Source: Comamonadaceae bacterium G21597-S1
GTDB taxonomy: Bacteria > Pseudomonadota > Gammaproteobacteria > Burkholderiales > Burkholderiaceae_C
Length of the DNA: 64,000 bases
Direction: 5' to 3'
Assembly: GCA_027214345.1 (NCBI GenBank)
Contig: JAPWHR010000007.1
Location: 264,889-328,888, forward strand
Numbering within the stretch: the first letter of the stretch is position 1; the number at the start of each line of letters is the position of its first letter. Positions 1-8,680 of the stretch are shown here, one piece after another. The notes under the pieces are model-generated. The model saw nothing but the letters and a program-made list of their open reading frames with translations. It was not told the DNA's origin and searched no databases. Position numbers and translations under genes: made by a program.

Positions 1-294
1 CAGAACGATTCCGCCGCATGGCCTGCGATGCGCGAAAGGCTGGAACAGGTCTTCGCAACGCGTACGCAGGACGAATGGGTGGCCATTTTCGAAGGCAGCG
101 ATGCCTGCGTCACCCCCGTGCTCACCGTGTCGCAGGCGCATACCCACCCGCACCTGGCTGCACGCGGAAGTTATGTCGTGCGGGACGGCCGGGTACAGCC
201 GGCCCCGGCCCCACGGTTTTCGCGGACACCGTCCTCGATTCAGGAAGACAAGCCTGCCCTGACCACGCTGGACCAGATGCTTGCCGCCTGGTAA
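1..294 (+). CDS. CaiB/BaiF CoA-transferase, C-terminal fragment (window edge)
   Basis: The reading frame is open from the first base and ends in TAA, giving the last 97 residues of a class III (CaiB/BaiF) CoA-transferase or alpha-methylacyl-CoA racemase-like protein. The family's C-terminal pattern is clear: a DEWVAIFEG-type segment, the 'DACVTPVL' stretch, and the ending 'PAPRFSRTPSSI'. The complete CoA-transferase at 20154-21317 ends in almost the same words. The protein would move CoA between carboxylic acids or epimerise a 2-methylacyl-CoA. Only the end is visible, so substrate and start are unknown. It converges on the Bug gene at 327-1304. Confidence 0.85.
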   Translation, partial: QNDSAAWPAMRERLEQVFATRTQDEWVAIFEGSDACVTPVLTVSQAHTHPHLAARGSYVVRDGRVQPAPAPRFSRTPSSIQEDKPALTTLDQMLAAW

Positions 295-326
295 CCCGCG
301 GCGGCAGGGGTCTGCCTTTGTGGCAC

Positions 327-1304
327 TTATTGCGGTTTGTAGGCGACGAGTGCGGCGGCCTCGCGATTGATCGCGTCCGACGCCCGGTGGCGTTGCACCA
401 ATTCGGCAGGGGACGACGGGCTGGGGACCATGCCCAGTGACCGCACGCGCTCCACGATCGCCGGCGTCTTCATCACGTCGGCAATCGCGGCATTGAGTTG
501 CGTAACGACGCCCTGCGGCGTGTTCTGTGGCGCCCACAGGCCGAAGTCGAACATCAGGTCGACGGAAATACCCTGCTCGGTCAGAGTGGGCGCATCCGGG
601 AACAGCGATGAGCGCTTGCTGGACAAGGTGCCGAGCACACGCAATTTTCCACTGGTCACCTGGGGCGCGAATCCAGCCCCAGCATTCAGCGTGCCATTCA
701 CGTCGCCATTGAGCATGGCCAGGATCGTTTCGCCGCTGGTCTTGTAGGGAATGTTCTCGAATTCGAATCCCGCGCGCTTCGATACGAGCGTGAGAATCAT
801 GTTCAGATAACTTGCCACTGTGGCAAGCCGCAGGCCGCCGGGCGTCGTCTTTGCATAGGCCGCCAGTTCCTTCATCGACCTGATGTTCAGCGCCGCGGGC
901 GCATAGATGAAGAAGTCGCCTGACAGGATGGAACTGACCGGTGCGAGCTCCGTCGTCGCGTCCAGTGAATTCACGAGGAACACCGACGACACCTTGGTGA
1001 GGTCACCGCCGTAAAGGGTATACCCATCCGGGGACGCGCTCTTGACCACTTGCGCAGCGATGAGTCCATTGGCGCCCGGCTTGTTTTCGACGACGACCGC
1101 CTGACCGATCTTCTTGCCGAGTTCCTCGGCTACGGCCCGGAACACGATGTCGGTCACGCCGCCTGCGCCGGTGCTGATCACGATCTTCACGGGCCTGGCA
1201 GGATATGACTGCGCGAATGCCGGTGCAGCACCGGCCAGACACAGCGCCCCCAGTGATGCGATGGCAACACGCCTTCCGTGGTCGAAATTCGAACTCTCTT
1301 GCAT
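327..1304 (-). CDS. Bug-family periplasmic solute-binding protein (TTT type)
   Basis: 325 residues, the usual Bug/TctC length. A Sec signal peptide ends near residue 31 (AFA before QSYPARP), and the mature protein starts with the family's YPxRPVKIVI strand and the glycine loop 'STGAGGVTD' that contacts a carboxylate ligand. An RBS (GGAG) lies about 8 bases before the ATG. Known members capture mono- or dicarboxylates in the periplasm for tripartite tricarboxylate transporters. No TctA/TctB membrane subunits are encoded in this window, so it must work with a transporter elsewhere or act as a sensor. It sits downstream of the thiolase-like gene 1466-2665 on the other side of a short gap, and the ligand cannot be read from sequence. 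Confidence 0.93.
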   Translation of the reverse strand: MQESSNFDHGRRVAIASLGALCLAGAAPAFAQSYPARPVKIVISTGAGGVTDIVFRAVAEELGKKIGQAVVVENKPGANGLIAAQVVKSASPDGYTLYGGDLTKVSSVFLVNSLDATTELAPVSSILSGDFFIYAPAALNIRSMKELAAYAKTTPGGLRLATVASYLNMILTLVSKRAGFEFENIPYKTSGETILAMLNGDVNGTLNAGAGFAPQVTSGKLRVLGTLSSKRSSLFPDAPTLTEQGISVDLMFDFGLWAPQNTPQGVVTQLNAAIADVMKTPAIVERVRSLGMVPSPSSPAELVQRHRASDAINREAAALVAYKPQ

Positions 1305-1465
1305 TGTGCAGTCTCCATAAAAAAAAGTGATCGCGCTGATCGAGGCAGAGCGCAGGTCATGCTATCGAGCGAACAGGCAAGCCGCCACGCCAAAGTCGCC
1401 GCAGTACGCCGCACATGTCACAACGTGGCACGCCGCGCCATTCGCGCCGCCATGGGCGCTCGCAG

Positions 1466-2665
1466 TCAGCCCCCCCTGCGCAGCACCACCCCGCCGCTAA
1501 CCGGCAGAGGGCCACCTGTTACCAGGGAAACCTCTGCCCCATCGATGCGGACCTCCGATTCGCCGCGCAGTTGGCGAACGCCCTCGACGAAGTGGTTCAG
1601 CCCATGGATGTAGCCACCAGACAAATTGCCGCCGTCGGTGTTGATCGGCAAGGCGCCACCAGGACGCAATGCCCCGCTTGCGGCGAACGCACCGCTTGCG
1701 CCGCGTGGGCAGAAGCCGTAAGCCTCGAGTTGCAACAACACAGCGATCGTGTAGCAATCGTAGATCTGCGCCACGTCGATGTCGGTGGGCCCGAGTCCCG
1801 CGCGTTTCCACAACATCTCGGCAGCACGCCGCGCCGGCAGGTCGTTGACGTCGTCGCGCGTTAGCATCGGGAACACAAGCCCCGGACGTCTGTCTTCATT
1901 CACGCCGCCGGCAATGGCACGAATCAGGATCGGCACTTTCGGCGCATCCTTCGCGCGCTCCGCGCGGGTCACGACCAGCGCGCAGCCGCCATCGGTCTCC
2001 AGACAGAAGTCGAACAATACGAGCGGTGTCGATATCGGTCGCGCAGCCATGTATTCGTCCATCGAAAGTTGGCGGTCATGCATTTGCGCATGCCGCGTCG
2101 CGTTTGCGTTCGCCCTACACGCCAATGCCACCTCGGCCAGTTGCTCGCGCGTAGTGCCGTGGTCCAGCATGTGACGACGTGCGGCCATCGCGAACGCCTG
2201 CCCGGGCACCAGAAGGCCGTAGGGCAGGTAGAACTCGTCGTACAGTCCATTCCCGCCGACACGCGGCGCAGAGAGGCGCCTGGCGCCGTTGGCGAAACGC
2301 ATGCCGCTGCGTCCGTTGTGCGCGCGAAAAACCAGCACGTTCCTGGCCTGGCCGGACAAGACGGCGCCCACCGCGAGACCGATCATCATCGAAGAGGCGG
2401 CGCCGCCAGGACCGGTCTCGCCCCAGAAGTGCAAGTTTTTCATTCCGAGCGACATCGCCAGTCCGTGCGGCGTCACGGTGTCGTAGTCGGCACGAACGAT
2501 TCCGTCGATGTCGTCGGGCGTGAGTCCCGCATCGGCGATGGCGGCCAGTGCGGCCTGCGTCGCGAGTGTCAGCGGACTACGGCCCGAACTGCTGGAGTAA
2601 TCCGTCTTTCCGATGCCGCTGATCGCGCAACGGTCGCGATGGTGAAGTTCGTCGGTTGCGGGCAT
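1466..2665 (-). CDS. thiolase-like protein (SCP-x/non-decarboxylating fold) lacking the nucleophilic Cys
   Basis: 399 residues from an ATG preceded by a good RBS (CAAGGAGAAG); an in-frame ATG seven codons upstream has no RBS. The thiolase fold is recognised from 'AISGIGKTDYS' at the N-terminus, 'LVVTRAERA' in the middle, 'IYDCYTI...LEAYGFCPRG' and the C-terminal 'GGNLSGGYIHG' (His354). Where true thiolases carry the acyl-accepting Cys, this protein reads GPGGAASS (about residues 86-92), so ordinary thiolysis is unlikely. Relatives of this type (Ltp2-like) act as retro-aldol lyases on acyl-CoAs with a DUF35 partner, but no DUF35 gene is adjacent here. It is transcribed divergently from the enoyl-CoA hydratase at 2813-3574. 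Confidence 0.85.
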   Translation of the reverse strand: MPATDELHHRDRCAISGIGKTDYSSSSGRSPLTLATQAALAAIADAGLTPDDIDGIVRADYDTVTPHGLAMSLGMKNLHFWGETGPGGAASSMMIGLAVGAVLSGQARNVLVFRAHNGRSGMRFANGARRLSAPRVGGNGLYDEFYLPYGLLVPGQAFAMAARRHMLDHGTTREQLAEVALACRANANATRHAQMHDRQLSMDEYMAARPISTPLVLFDFCLETDGGCALVVTRAERAKDAPKVPILIRAIAGGVNEDRRPGLVFPMLTRDDVNDLPARRAAEMLWKRAGLGPTDIDVAQIYDCYTIAVLLQLEAYGFCPRGASGAFAASGALRPGGALPINTDGGNLSGGYIHGLNHFVEGVRQLRGESEVRIDGAEVSLVTGGPLPVSGGVVLRRGG

Positions 2666-2812
2666 CGTCGCTTCTCCTTGTGTCATGGATCCGCACCGAT
2701 TATGGGAAACACCACAGATGCCGTGTGCCATCCAAGGCATGGTCGATCCACGCTGTGACACGCCGGATGCCGAGTGCCATGTCCCACGCCAGACCGGTGT
2801 TATCGTTTCTTC

Positions 2813-3574
2813 ATGGGTACAGTCAACTTCAGCGTAGATGGCCAGATCGCGACCATCGAGATCGATCGTCCCGGAGCCAGGAACGCGATCGACAATGCAG
2901 TGGCGACCGGCATCGCAGCGGCGCTGGACACGGTCAACCACGAGCAGGAGATTCGCGTGGCGATTCTCACTGGTGCGGGCGGGACTTTCTGCGCCGGCAT
3001 GGACTTGAAGGCATTCGTCCGCGGCGAGGCCGTACGCATTCCCGGCTACGGATTCGCCGGCATTACGCAGGCCAGGATCGACAAGCCGCTGATCGCAGCC
3101 GTCGAAGGCCATGCACTTGCCGGCGGATTCGAGATTGCGCTGGCCTGTGACCTGATCGTCTCGGCGGAGGATGCCCGGTTCGGACTGCCCGAAGTCAAGC
3201 GCGGACTCGTCGCCAATGGTGGTGGCCTCGTACGCCTGCCGCGCGAGCTGCCTTTTCGCATTGCCATGGAGCTCGCCTTGTCCGGAGAGTCTGTCTCCGC
3301 CCGCTACCTGCACGACCACGGCTTGATCAACCGTCTGGCCCCGCGCGGCAATGCGCTGGCGGCCGCACGGGAACTCGCCGAAATGCTGTGTCGCAATGCC
3401 CCGCTGTCACTGGCAGTTTCGAAGCGGGTGATCCGAGAGGCGCAGGACTGGTCCTGCAAGGAAATGTTCGACCGTCAGCAGGACCTGACTGGGCCGGTCT
3501 TCAAGTCCCACGACGCACGGGAAGGTGCGTCGGCCTTTGTGGAGAAACGACTACCGCAATGGCGTGGATCGTGA
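2813..3574 (+). CDS. enoyl-CoA hydratase/isomerase (crotonase family)
   Basis: 253 residues from the ATG at 2813, where the crotonase fold begins (GTVNFSVDGQIATIEIDRP); an in-frame ATG at 2774 would add 13 unrelated residues. Both oxyanion-hole segments are present: 'GAGGTFCAGMDLKAF' near residue 60 and 'EGHALAGGFEIALACDL' near residue 100. The family hydrates or isomerises the double bond of enoyl-CoAs. The gene is divergent from the thiolase-like gene 1466-2665, so both could be expressed from the 150-bp gap between them. No strong RBS is visible. The substrate is not predictable. Confidence 0.9.
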   Translation: MGTVNFSVDGQIATIEIDRPGARNAIDNAVATGIAAALDTVNHEQEIRVAILTGAGGTFCAGMDLKAFVRGEAVRIPGYGFAGITQARIDKPLIAAVEGHALAGGFEIALACDLIVSAEDARFGLPEVKRGLVANGGGLVRLPRELPFRIAMELALSGESVSARYLHDHGLINRLAPRGNALAAARELAEMLCRNAPLSLAVSKRVIREAQDWSCKEMFDRQQDLTGPVFKSHDAREGASAFVEKRLPQWRGS

Positions 3575-3748
3575 TCGGGGGTTTCCCCGCTGCACTCCTA
3601 CTTCGTATCAGTCGTGTTCCACACGTTATCACATCAGGGCGTTGTAATTTAATGATTTGCTTGCCGAATTCGGTGCTTGTTTCTGGTCTCGATTGGAACG
3701 TCGAACGTCAGACTTGCGATCTTTTGCGTTGTTACGCGAAGGACCGCC
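3575..3748. other. intergenic stretch leading into the IS4 remnant
   Basis: No gene is seen. A small GC hairpin (CGGGG-gttt-CCCCG, 3576-3589) directly follows the hydratase stop and may help end transcription, although it lacks a T-run. The remainder is lower in GC than its surroundings and probably contains the left end of the insertion sequence, but I could not identify a terminal inverted repeat or target duplication. Confidence 0.4.
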
Positions 3749-4456
3749 ATGCACCAGGGCAAGCTTGTGTTCTTGCAGCTCATGGCGTATCTGCCTTTGA
3801 GCACGTTTCGCCGTTGCGTGGTCGCCCATCGAGGCGAGCAAAAGGTCAGGGACTTCAGCTGCCTGGATCAGTTCTTCTCGATGTCCTTTGCCTAGTTGAC
3901 GTACAGGGAGTCGTTGCGCGACATCGAGGTCAATCTGTGTGCCCAGTCTAAGCGGCTGTATCACATGTGTATTCGATGTCAGACGATTTCGCGCAGTACG
4001 CTGGCCAATGCGAATGCCACTCGACCCTTGCAGATTCACGTGGACTTTGCGCAGCACTTGATTGGCATTGCACGCCCGCTGTAGGCCGACCAGCCCTTTG
4101 GCATCGCTCTGGACGCGACCCTATACACGTTCGACGCCACGATCATCGCCCTGTGTTTGTCGGTATATCCGTGGGTGCCGTTTCGCCGTGCCAAGGCCGC
4201 CATCAAGTTGCACACGCTGCTCGATCTGCGCGGGTCTATTCCCATCTTCATCCACATCACCGACGGCAAGACGCACGAGGTCAATGTTCTGGACGACCTG
4301 CTGATCGAGCCCGGCGCGTTCTATTTGATGGACCGTGGTTATCTGGATTTCTCTCGGCTGTTCGTCATCCACCAGGCCCAAGCCTTCTTTGTCACCCGTG
4401 CCAAGAGCAACACCAAGTTCAAGCGGCGGTACTCGCATCCGGTAGACCGCAGCACC
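3749..4456 (+). pseudogene. IS4-family transposase remnant, 3'-truncated, two amber codons
   Basis: A single frame from the ATG at 3749 (MHQGKLVFLQLM...) keeps IS4-family sequence to about 4456. It contains 'DFSCLDQFFSMSFA', 'LTYRESLRDIE', 'LANANATR', 'FDATII' (first catalytic Asp), 'AAIKLHTLLDLRG', 'MDRGYLDF' (second Asp) and 'FFVTRAKSN'. TAG codons interrupt it at 3893-3895 (where Gln is expected) and 4082-4084 (where Tyr is expected). The homology stops after PVDRST, so the C-terminal catalytic Glu region is gone. The right end now abuts the truncated crotonase gene on the minus strand. The element is therefore dead. Confidence 0.88.
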
Positions 4457-5078
4457 TCCGGTGGTCAAAGTTCGGTCGGCGAACACAGACCAGTCCGAGC
4501 GCCAGCGCCTCCTGGGCGCGCAGCTTGTCGCCAAAAAAGGCCAACTCCTTGGCTTTCTGCATGCCCACGCGCCGCGGTAGCAGGTAGGCGCCGCCCGCGT
4601 CGATCACCAGCCCGCGCAACACGAAGGACTCGATGAAACTGGCTTCCTCGGACGCGACCACCAGGTCGCAGGCATAGGCGAGGTGTGCGCCCAGGCCGGC
4701 GGCCGCGCCCTGCACGACGGCGATGACCGGTTTGCGGCAATCGAGCACGGCAGCGATCAGCCGCTGTGCTCCGTCGAGCAGGGTCTGTGTGACGTCGCCT
4801 GCGCGGCGTGCCGGCGCGTCCGCCCTGCCACCGGCAATACGCGACACGTCGGCCCCGGCGCAGAACTGGCGCCCGTTGGACCGCAGCACCACCACGCGGA
4901 CGTCCGCGGACGCGCTGGCCTCGGCCAAAAGCTCGATGATGCGATTGCGCTGTTCCGGCGCAATCGCGTTGGCGGCATCGGGCCGGTTCAGCGTGATCGT
5001 GCATACGCCGGCTCCAAGCGCGTGCAACACGGCGGCCGGTTCGGGTATGGTCTGCTGGTTCATCGCGGTTGGTTCCAT
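4419..5078 (-). pseudogene. enoyl-CoA hydratase, C-terminus truncated at the IS4 junction
   Basis: The N-terminal two thirds is a normal crotonase: 'VCTITLNRPDAANAI', 'GRQFCAGADVSRI', 'VVQGAAAGLGAHLAYACDLV' and 'GMQKAKELAFFGDKLRAQEALALGLV'. After GLV (about position 4488) the family's C-terminal helices are replaced by roughly 20 unrelated residues, because the sequence runs into the transposase remnant. About 60-70 residues are missing. The start at 5078 has GGAG seven bases upstream; an ATG at 5063 is an alternative. It is the last gene of the operon that begins at 13132 and lies 14 bp after the aldehyde dehydrogenase. Function is probably lost, since the C-terminal helices pack the active site and trimer. 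Confidence 0.82.
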
Positions 5079-5092
5079 GTCCGGCTCCGGTC

Positions 5093-6571
5093 TCAGCGCA
5101 TCACGAACGGATTGGCCGAAGGCGCTCCGCTGTTGATCCACACGCTCTTGGTCTGCAGGTACTGCAGGATCGCCTCGGCACCGTTTTCGCGGCCGAGGCC
5201 CGAATCCTTGTAGCCACCAAACGGCGACATGTAGCTGACGGCGCGGTAGGTGTTGACCCACACCGTTCCGGCCTGGATGCGTTCGGACATGCGCATGGCA
5301 CGCGCGATATCGCCGGTCCAGACACCGGCGCCGAGTCCGAAACGCGAGTCATTGGCGATCGCGATGGCATCGGCTTCGTCCTTGAAGCGGATCACCGACA
5401 ACACCGGGCCGAAGACCTCTTCCTGTGCGATGCGCATCCGGTTGTCGACGTCGACGAACACGGTCGGCTCGACGAAACGGCCGGTACCGCATTCGGGCCG
5501 CGTCGCGCGTTTGCCACCGGACCGCAGCGTGGCGCCCTCCTTGGTGGCGATGTCGATGTAGCCCAGGATCTTGTCGAATTGCTGCGGCGTGGTCACCGGC
5601 CCGACTTGTGTGGTGCCGAGCATCGGGTCGCCCATATTCGCGGTGCCGGCCAGCGCCAGAAGCTTGTCGACGAAGGCATCGTGGATATCCTCCTGCAGCA
5701 GCAGGCGTGAGCCGGCGATGCAGGTCTGGCCGGTGGCGGCGAAAATGCCCGACACCGCGCCGTTGACCGCGTCGTCGATGTTGGCGTCGGCGAACACGAT
5801 GTTGGGCGACTTGCCGCCGAGCTCCAGGCTCACATGCTTGAGGTGGCGCGCGGCCGCGGCGCCGATCGCGCGGCCGGTGCTGTCCGACCCGGTGAAGGTG
5901 ATCTTGCGCACCAACGGGTGCTCGACCAGTGCCGCTCCTACCTCGGCGCCGAACCCCGTCACGACGTTGATGACGCCGGCCGGAATGCCGGCTTCTTCCG
6001 CCAGGCGCGCGAACTCGAGCGTCGAAGCCGAAGTGAACTCCGACGGCTTGATCACCACGGTGCAGCCCGCCGCCAGTGCGGGCGCGAGTTTCCAACTCAG
6101 CAGCAGCAGCGGCGAGTTCCAGGGCGTGATGATGCCGACCACGCCCAACGGCTCGTGGCGCGTGAAGTTGAAATAGCCCTTCTTGTCCAGCGGAATCACG
6201 GCGCCCTGCACCTTGTCCGCCAAGCCGCCAAAGTAATAGAACCATTGCGGTATGTAATTGAGCTGGCCGAACATCTCGGCGAACAGCTTGCCGTTGTCGC
6301 GCACCTCGATCTCTGCCAGCCGGCGTGCATCGCGTGCGACCAGGTCACCCAGCCGGTGCAGCAGTTGGCCGCGCTGGCTCGCGCTCATGCCGGCCCAGGC
6401 GCCTTCGCTGAAGGCCCGATGCGCCGCGCGCGCGGCGCGGTCCACATCATCAGAGTCGCCCCGCGCGACCTCGGCCCATGGCTGGCAGGTGAACGGGTTT
6501 TCGGTCTCGAACCAGCGCTCCGACGCGGAAGGGACTTGAGCGCCGTCGATGTAGAGGGGATAGCGTTGCAT
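5093..6571 (-). CDS. NAD(P)-dependent aldehyde dehydrogenase
   Basis: 492 residues, full ALDH length, starting at an ATG with RBS GAAGGA. Catalytic residues are visible: Asn152 in 'ITPWNSPLLL', Glu250 in 'LELGGKSPNIVF' and Cys284 in 'ATGQTCIAGSR'. The adenine/NAD region 'TGSDSTGRAI' and the C-terminal 'FGGYKDSGLGREN' are also normal. It oxidises an aldehyde to the acid. In this operon the likely substrates are a ring-cleavage semialdehyde (as HpaE in homoprotocatechuate degradation) or succinate semialdehyde released by the neighbouring HpaI-type aldolase. I cannot choose between these by sequence. It lies 34 bp after the aldolase gene. Confidence 0.92.
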   Translation of the reverse strand: MQRYPLYIDGAQVPSASERWFETENPFTCQPWAEVARGDSDDVDRAARAAHRAFSEGAWAGMSASQRGQLLHRLGDLVARDARRLAEIEVRDNGKLFAEMFGQLNYIPQWFYYFGGLADKVQGAVIPLDKKGYFNFTRHEPLGVVGIITPWNSPLLLLSWKLAPALAAGCTVVIKPSEFTSASTLEFARLAEEAGIPAGVINVVTGFGAEVGAALVEHPLVRKITFTGSDSTGRAIGAAAARHLKHVSLELGGKSPNIVFADANIDDAVNGAVSGIFAATGQTCIAGSRLLLQEDIHDAFVDKLLALAGTANMGDPMLGTTQVGPVTTPQQFDKILGYIDIATKEGATLRSGGKRATRPECGTGRFVEPTVFVDVDNRMRIAQEEVFGPVLSVIRFKDEADAIAIANDSRFGLGAGVWTGDIARAMRMSERIQAGTVWVNTYRAVSYMSPFGGYKDSGLGRENGAEAILQYLQTKSVWINSGAPSANPFVMR

Positions 6572-6605
6572 ACAGGATCCTTCGCAGCATTCGAGCTGCC
6601 GGTAG

Positions 6606-7424
6606 TTAGTAAGTCGCGCCAGGGCTGGCGCTGGCAGGTGTGGGCGCAGCCGGCACCGTGCCGCGAAAGCCATCCAGCAGCGCCTGCGACCCGCGCACGA
6701 GTAGCGTGATGTCGGTGCCGACGGCGACAAAGCGGCATCCGAGGTCGATGTATCGGCGCGCCAGGCGCTCGTCGGCCGTCAGGATGCCGGGGGCCTTGCC
6801 GGCGGCCAGCACACGCGCAATCGCGCCCTCGATCGCCTCCTGCACCTCGGGATGCCCTGGATTTCCAAGGTGCCCCAGCGCGGCGCACAGGTCCGCCGGA
6901 CCAATGAAAACACCATCGACACCATCGACCGACGCGATGGCATCGACGTTGTCCAGGCCGGCCCGCGACTCCACTTGCACCAGCAGACACATCTGCGCAT
7001 CTGCCAGTTGCAGGTAGTTCGGGATGCGGTTGAATCGCGACGCCCGCGCGATGGCGCTGCCGACGCCGCGTATGCCGGCAGGCGGGTACCGCATCGCGCG
7101 TACCATGTCCTGCGCCTGTTGCGCCGAGTCGATCATCGGCACCAGCAGCGTTTGCGCGCCGATATCGAGCAGCTGCTTGATCAAGGCGGGGTCTGCGGTG
7201 CGCGGCCGGATCACCGGATGGGAGCGGTACGGCGCCAGCGCCTGCAGCTGGGCGAGCATTGACTGCAATTCGCCGGGTGCGTGTTCGCCATCGAGCATCA
7301 GCCAGTCGAAACCCGCGCCGGCGCAGACCTCGGCCGCATATCCATTGGCCAGAGCGATCCACAGTCCGATCTGCGCACCAGGCTCACGCAGCGCCGCCTT
7401 GAACCGGTTCTGGATCATGTCCAT
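6606..7424 (-). CDS. hpaI: HpcH/HpaI-type 2-oxo-4-hydroxy acid aldolase
   Basis: 272 residues, beginning '[12 protein letters not shown]' as is typical of HpaI. Hallmarks of this class II pyruvate aldolase are present: '[11 protein letters not shown]' (catalytic His48), 'PVIRP' (pyruvate-binding Arg), '[16 protein letters not shown]' (metal-binding Glu) and '[14 protein letters not shown]' (metal-binding Asp). The family cleaves 4-hydroxy-2-oxoheptanedioate to pyruvate and succinate semialdehyde. It is nine bases downstream of the HpaH-type hydratase, which makes its substrate in the classical pathway, so the pair is functionally coherent. The true substrate may be a close analogue, since the upper pathway here differs from hpa. 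Confidence 0.9.
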   Translation of the reverse strand: MDMIQNRFKAALREPGAQIGLWIALANGYAAEVCAGAGFDWLMLDGEHAPGELQSMLAQLQALAPYRSHPVIRPRTADPALIKQLLDIGAQTLLVPMIDSAQQAQDMVRAMRYPPAGIRGVGSAIARASRFNRIPNYLQLADAQMCLLVQVESRAGLDNVDAIASVDGVDGVFIGPADLCAALGHLGNPGHPEVQEAIEGAIARVLAAGKAPGILTADERLARRYIDLGCRFVAVGTDITLLVRGSQALLDGFRGTVPAAPTPASASPGATY

Positions 7425-7433
7425 TGCGCGCTC

Positions 7434-8237
7434 TCAGACAAAACGGAACGAAACCGCGCCCAGGGGACCGTAGTCAGCCTGAAAGGTGTCGCCGGCATGG
7501 CCGAACAGGGCGCGCGTGAACGACCCCGACAGAATGATCTCACCGGCCTGCAACGACTCGCCGTGGCGCGACAGCTTGTTGGCCAGCCAGGCCACTCCGT
7601 TGGCCGGGTGGTCGAGTACGCCAGCGGCCACGCCGGTTTCCTCGATCTGACCGTTACGGTACAACAAGCCGGCAACCCAGCGCAGGTCCACATCCATCGG
7701 GCGAACGGGACGGCCACCCATGACGACGCCGGCGTTGGCGGCGTTGTCCGCGATCGAGTCGACGATGGTGCGAGTGCCCTTTGTATCGGGGTCCACGCGC
7801 TGCAGGCGCGAGTCGATGATCTCCATGGCCGGCACGACAAAGTCCGTGGCGCGCAATACGTCGAACTGCGTGCAGTTCGGGCCTTCGAGCTTGCGTGCGA
7901 GTATGAACGCGAGTTCGACCTCGACCCTCGGCTCGGTGAAGCGGCCCAGCGGCACGTCGGTGCCACTGGGAAAGAGCATGTCATCGAGCAGCACGCCATA
8001 GTCCGGCTCGGAGATGCCGACCGAGGACTGCATGGCCTTCGAAGTAAGGCCGATCTTGTGCCCCACGACGCGTCGGCCAGCGGCGAGCTTCAAGGCTACC
8101 CAGGCACGCTGGATCGCGTAGGCGTCCTCTATGTCCATGTCGGGGTGCGCAAGATGAAGCTGGCGGATCTGCACACGGTTGGTCTCGGCGGCCTGCAGCT
8201 GCGTCGCTGCTTGGCGGATGGTTTCAGGATCGAGCAT
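7434..8237 (-). CDS. hpaH: 2-oxo-hepta-3-ene-1,7-dioate hydratase-like (HpaH/MhpD family)
   Basis: 267 residues, the exact usual length for HpaH, from an ATG with RBS AAGGAAG. Family motifs include '[13 protein letters not shown]', '[12 protein letters not shown]', the metal-binding '[12 protein letters not shown]', '[10 protein letters not shown]' and the closing '[14 protein letters not shown]'. These enzymes add water to the 2-oxo-alkenoate left after meta-cleavage and hydrolysis or decarboxylation, producing the substrate of the HpaI aldolase encoded immediately downstream. HpaH, MhpD and fumarylpyruvate-type hydratases are similar; the partner aldolase favours a dicarboxylate substrate. 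Confidence 0.9.
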   Translation of the reverse strand: MLDPETIRQAATQLQAAETNRVQIRQLHLAHPDMDIEDAYAIQRAWVALKLAAGRRVVGHKIGLTSKAMQSSVGISEPDYGVLLDDMLFPSGTDVPLGRFTEPRVEVELAFILARKLEGPNCTQFDVLRATDFVVPAMEIIDSRLQRVDPDTKGTRTIVDSIADNAANAGVVMGGRPVRPMDVDLRWVAGLLYRNGQIEETGVAAGVLDHPANGVAWLANKLSRHGESLQAGEIILSGSFTRALFGHAGDTFQADYGPLGAVSFRFV

Positions 8238-8284
8238 GGGCTTCCTTGGAGTCAGATGATTTGCAGATGGGGATACACGCCGCA

Positions 8285-8680
8285 TCAGACTTGATACGCC
8301 ACCGGTACGGCCGTGCCAGCTTCCGACGCAGCGAAACGCAGCGTGACCTTCTGGCCGATGCGGGGGCGCACCTGATCGGCCAGATATACCGGCAGTCGCG
8401 GCCCTTCCTCCAGCTCCGCAATGGCCCCGCAATAGGGCGCTTCGAAGCTGCGGTGGTAACTCAGGTGCATCACGACAAAGGAATGCACGGTGGCCCTGCC
8501 GCTGGCGGCAATCCATTCAAATTGCCTGGCGAAGCAGTGATCGCAGATCACATTGCCCAACTGCAGGGTCTGGCACGCCGTGCAGCGCTGCACCACGAGC
8601 CGCCCTTCGCGCGCCGCATCGAAGAAAGGCTGAGACGCCGCATCCGCGTCGACCGACGGCAGGGGTTCAGTTGCATTCAT
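8285..8680 (-). CDS. DUF35 OB-fold protein with zinc ribbon, partner of thiolase-like protein
   Basis: 131 residues. An N-terminal helix and zinc ribbon carry four cysteines (Cys33-x2-Cys36 and Cys46-x2-Cys49), followed by an OB-fold ('[12 protein letters not shown]...') and a final beta-strand region. In steroid side-chain degradation, DUF35 proteins such as the ChsH2 C-domain bind Ltp2-type thiolase-like lyases and help hold the acyl-CoA. The start codon overlaps the stop of the thiolase-like gene by 4 bp (ATGA), so the two are translationally coupled, which supports a stable complex. It has no catalytic function of its own that I can infer. Confidence 0.9.
   Translation of the reverse strand: MNATEPLPSVDADAASQPFFDAAREGRLVVQRCTACQTLQLGNVICDHCFARQFEWIAASGRATVHSFVVMHLSYHRSFEAPYCGAIAELEEGPRLPVYLADQVRPRIGQKVTLRFAASEAGTAVPVAYQV

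Noticed and set aside
1466..3319. Extended 617-codon version of the first thiolase-like gene
   Set aside because: The N-terminal 218 codons are antisense to the enoyl-CoA hydratase and the RBS at 2671-2680 sets the start at 2665.
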